DNA of 23,304 nucleotides from Cloacimonetes bacterium UBA4175. GTDB taxonomy: Bacteria > Cloacimonadota > Cloacimonadia > Cloacimonadales > Cloacimonadaceae. Under the pieces are notes generated by a model. It was not told the DNA's origin and ran no database searches. It saw only the letters and a program-made list of their open reading frames with translations. Each line of letters starts with the position of its first letter. The first letter of the stretch is position 1. Of the stretch, positions 23,229-23,304 are shown piece after piece. A program made the translations under genes and the position numbers. The stretch is from NCBI GenBank assembly GCA_002379855.1, contig DFUX01000029.1:1-23304 (forward strand), read 5' to 3'.

Positions 23229-23304
23229 TTGACCCGTAATCCCAGTGTCCAGGGGTGGCAAAGTCCGTTTGCCACAGAGACCGGAGGTCTCTTCCAAACA
23301 GGCA
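23229..23304 (-). repeat. Composite double-hairpin repeat with half-palindrome, right copy
   Basis: Bases 23249-23304 are the exact reverse complement of 10-65 and hold the same two hairpins. Bases 23229-23246 (CTTGACCCGTAATCCCAG) are a diverged right half of the palindromic family. Read on the minus strand, the order double-hairpin then palindrome is the same as at the left end, so the two families travel as one composite. The copy reaches the last base of the window and may continue beyond it. Confidence 0.85.

Noticed and set aside
1..23304. Terminal inverted repeats interpreted as the ends of a transposon spanning the window
   Set aside because: The interior holds core housekeeping genes (rpmF, fab, rnc) and no transposase or integrase, and the repeat also contains a palindrome family found inside the window.

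Overview
The window looks like a chromosomal segment of a diderm (two-membrane) bacterium with a moderately GC-rich genome. The secreted proteins are long multidomain enzymes with Ig/Fn3-like modules, a gingipain-type C25 peptidase and 'AGWNL(I/V)S' modules. There is an outer-membrane barrel, and the intergenic DNA is repeat-rich. Together these fit the Cloacimonadota (WWE1) / FCB-like lineages best. This is inference from gene style; no marker gene here settles it.

Layout. (1) 1-246: a composite repeat, then an MFS permease (+). (2) 1841-9185 (+): a lipid-synthesis cluster rpmF-plsX-fabH-fabD-fabG-acpP-fabF-rnc, ending in an Elp3-like radical SAM gene. Genes are packed with 1-nt overlaps or short gaps, except for a strong 15-bp terminator/attenuator hairpin between acpP and fabF. 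(3) 9187-14060 (+): a 25-codon ORF with a strong Shine-Dalgarno, then three tightly coupled envelope genes: a large lipoprotein, an outer-membrane barrel and a membrane-anchored VWA-type protein. (4) 14061-14841: about 780 bp of noncoding, repeat-dense DNA between converging genes. (5) 22784-14842 (-): a two-gene operon for a 2026-aa secreted C25-type cysteine peptidase and a 613-aa secreted M14 zinc carboxypeptidase. It has a good sigma70-type promoter upstream and an intrinsic terminator downstream. (6) 22785-23304: promoter region, then more repeats.

How the genes work together. PlsX, FabD, FabH, FabG, FabF and ACP make up most of a type II fatty-acid elongation system and its link to phospholipid synthesis; no dehydratase or enoyl reductase is in the window. 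L32 and RNase III are the usual ribosome/RNA partners of this cluster. The minus-strand pair looks like an extracellular protein-degradation unit, an endopeptidase plus a carboxypeptidase. That suits an organism that feeds on protein or peptides.

The most unusual feature is the intergenic DNA. A 56-bp perfect inverted repeat made of two back-to-back hairpins lies at the two ends of the window. A second palindromic family (consensus GTCATCACGG...CCGTGATCCAG) occurs as four whole or near-whole copies and two partial ones. Its stem arms carry compensatory changes between copies, so the hairpin appears to be under selection. The two families are joined in the same order at both window ends.
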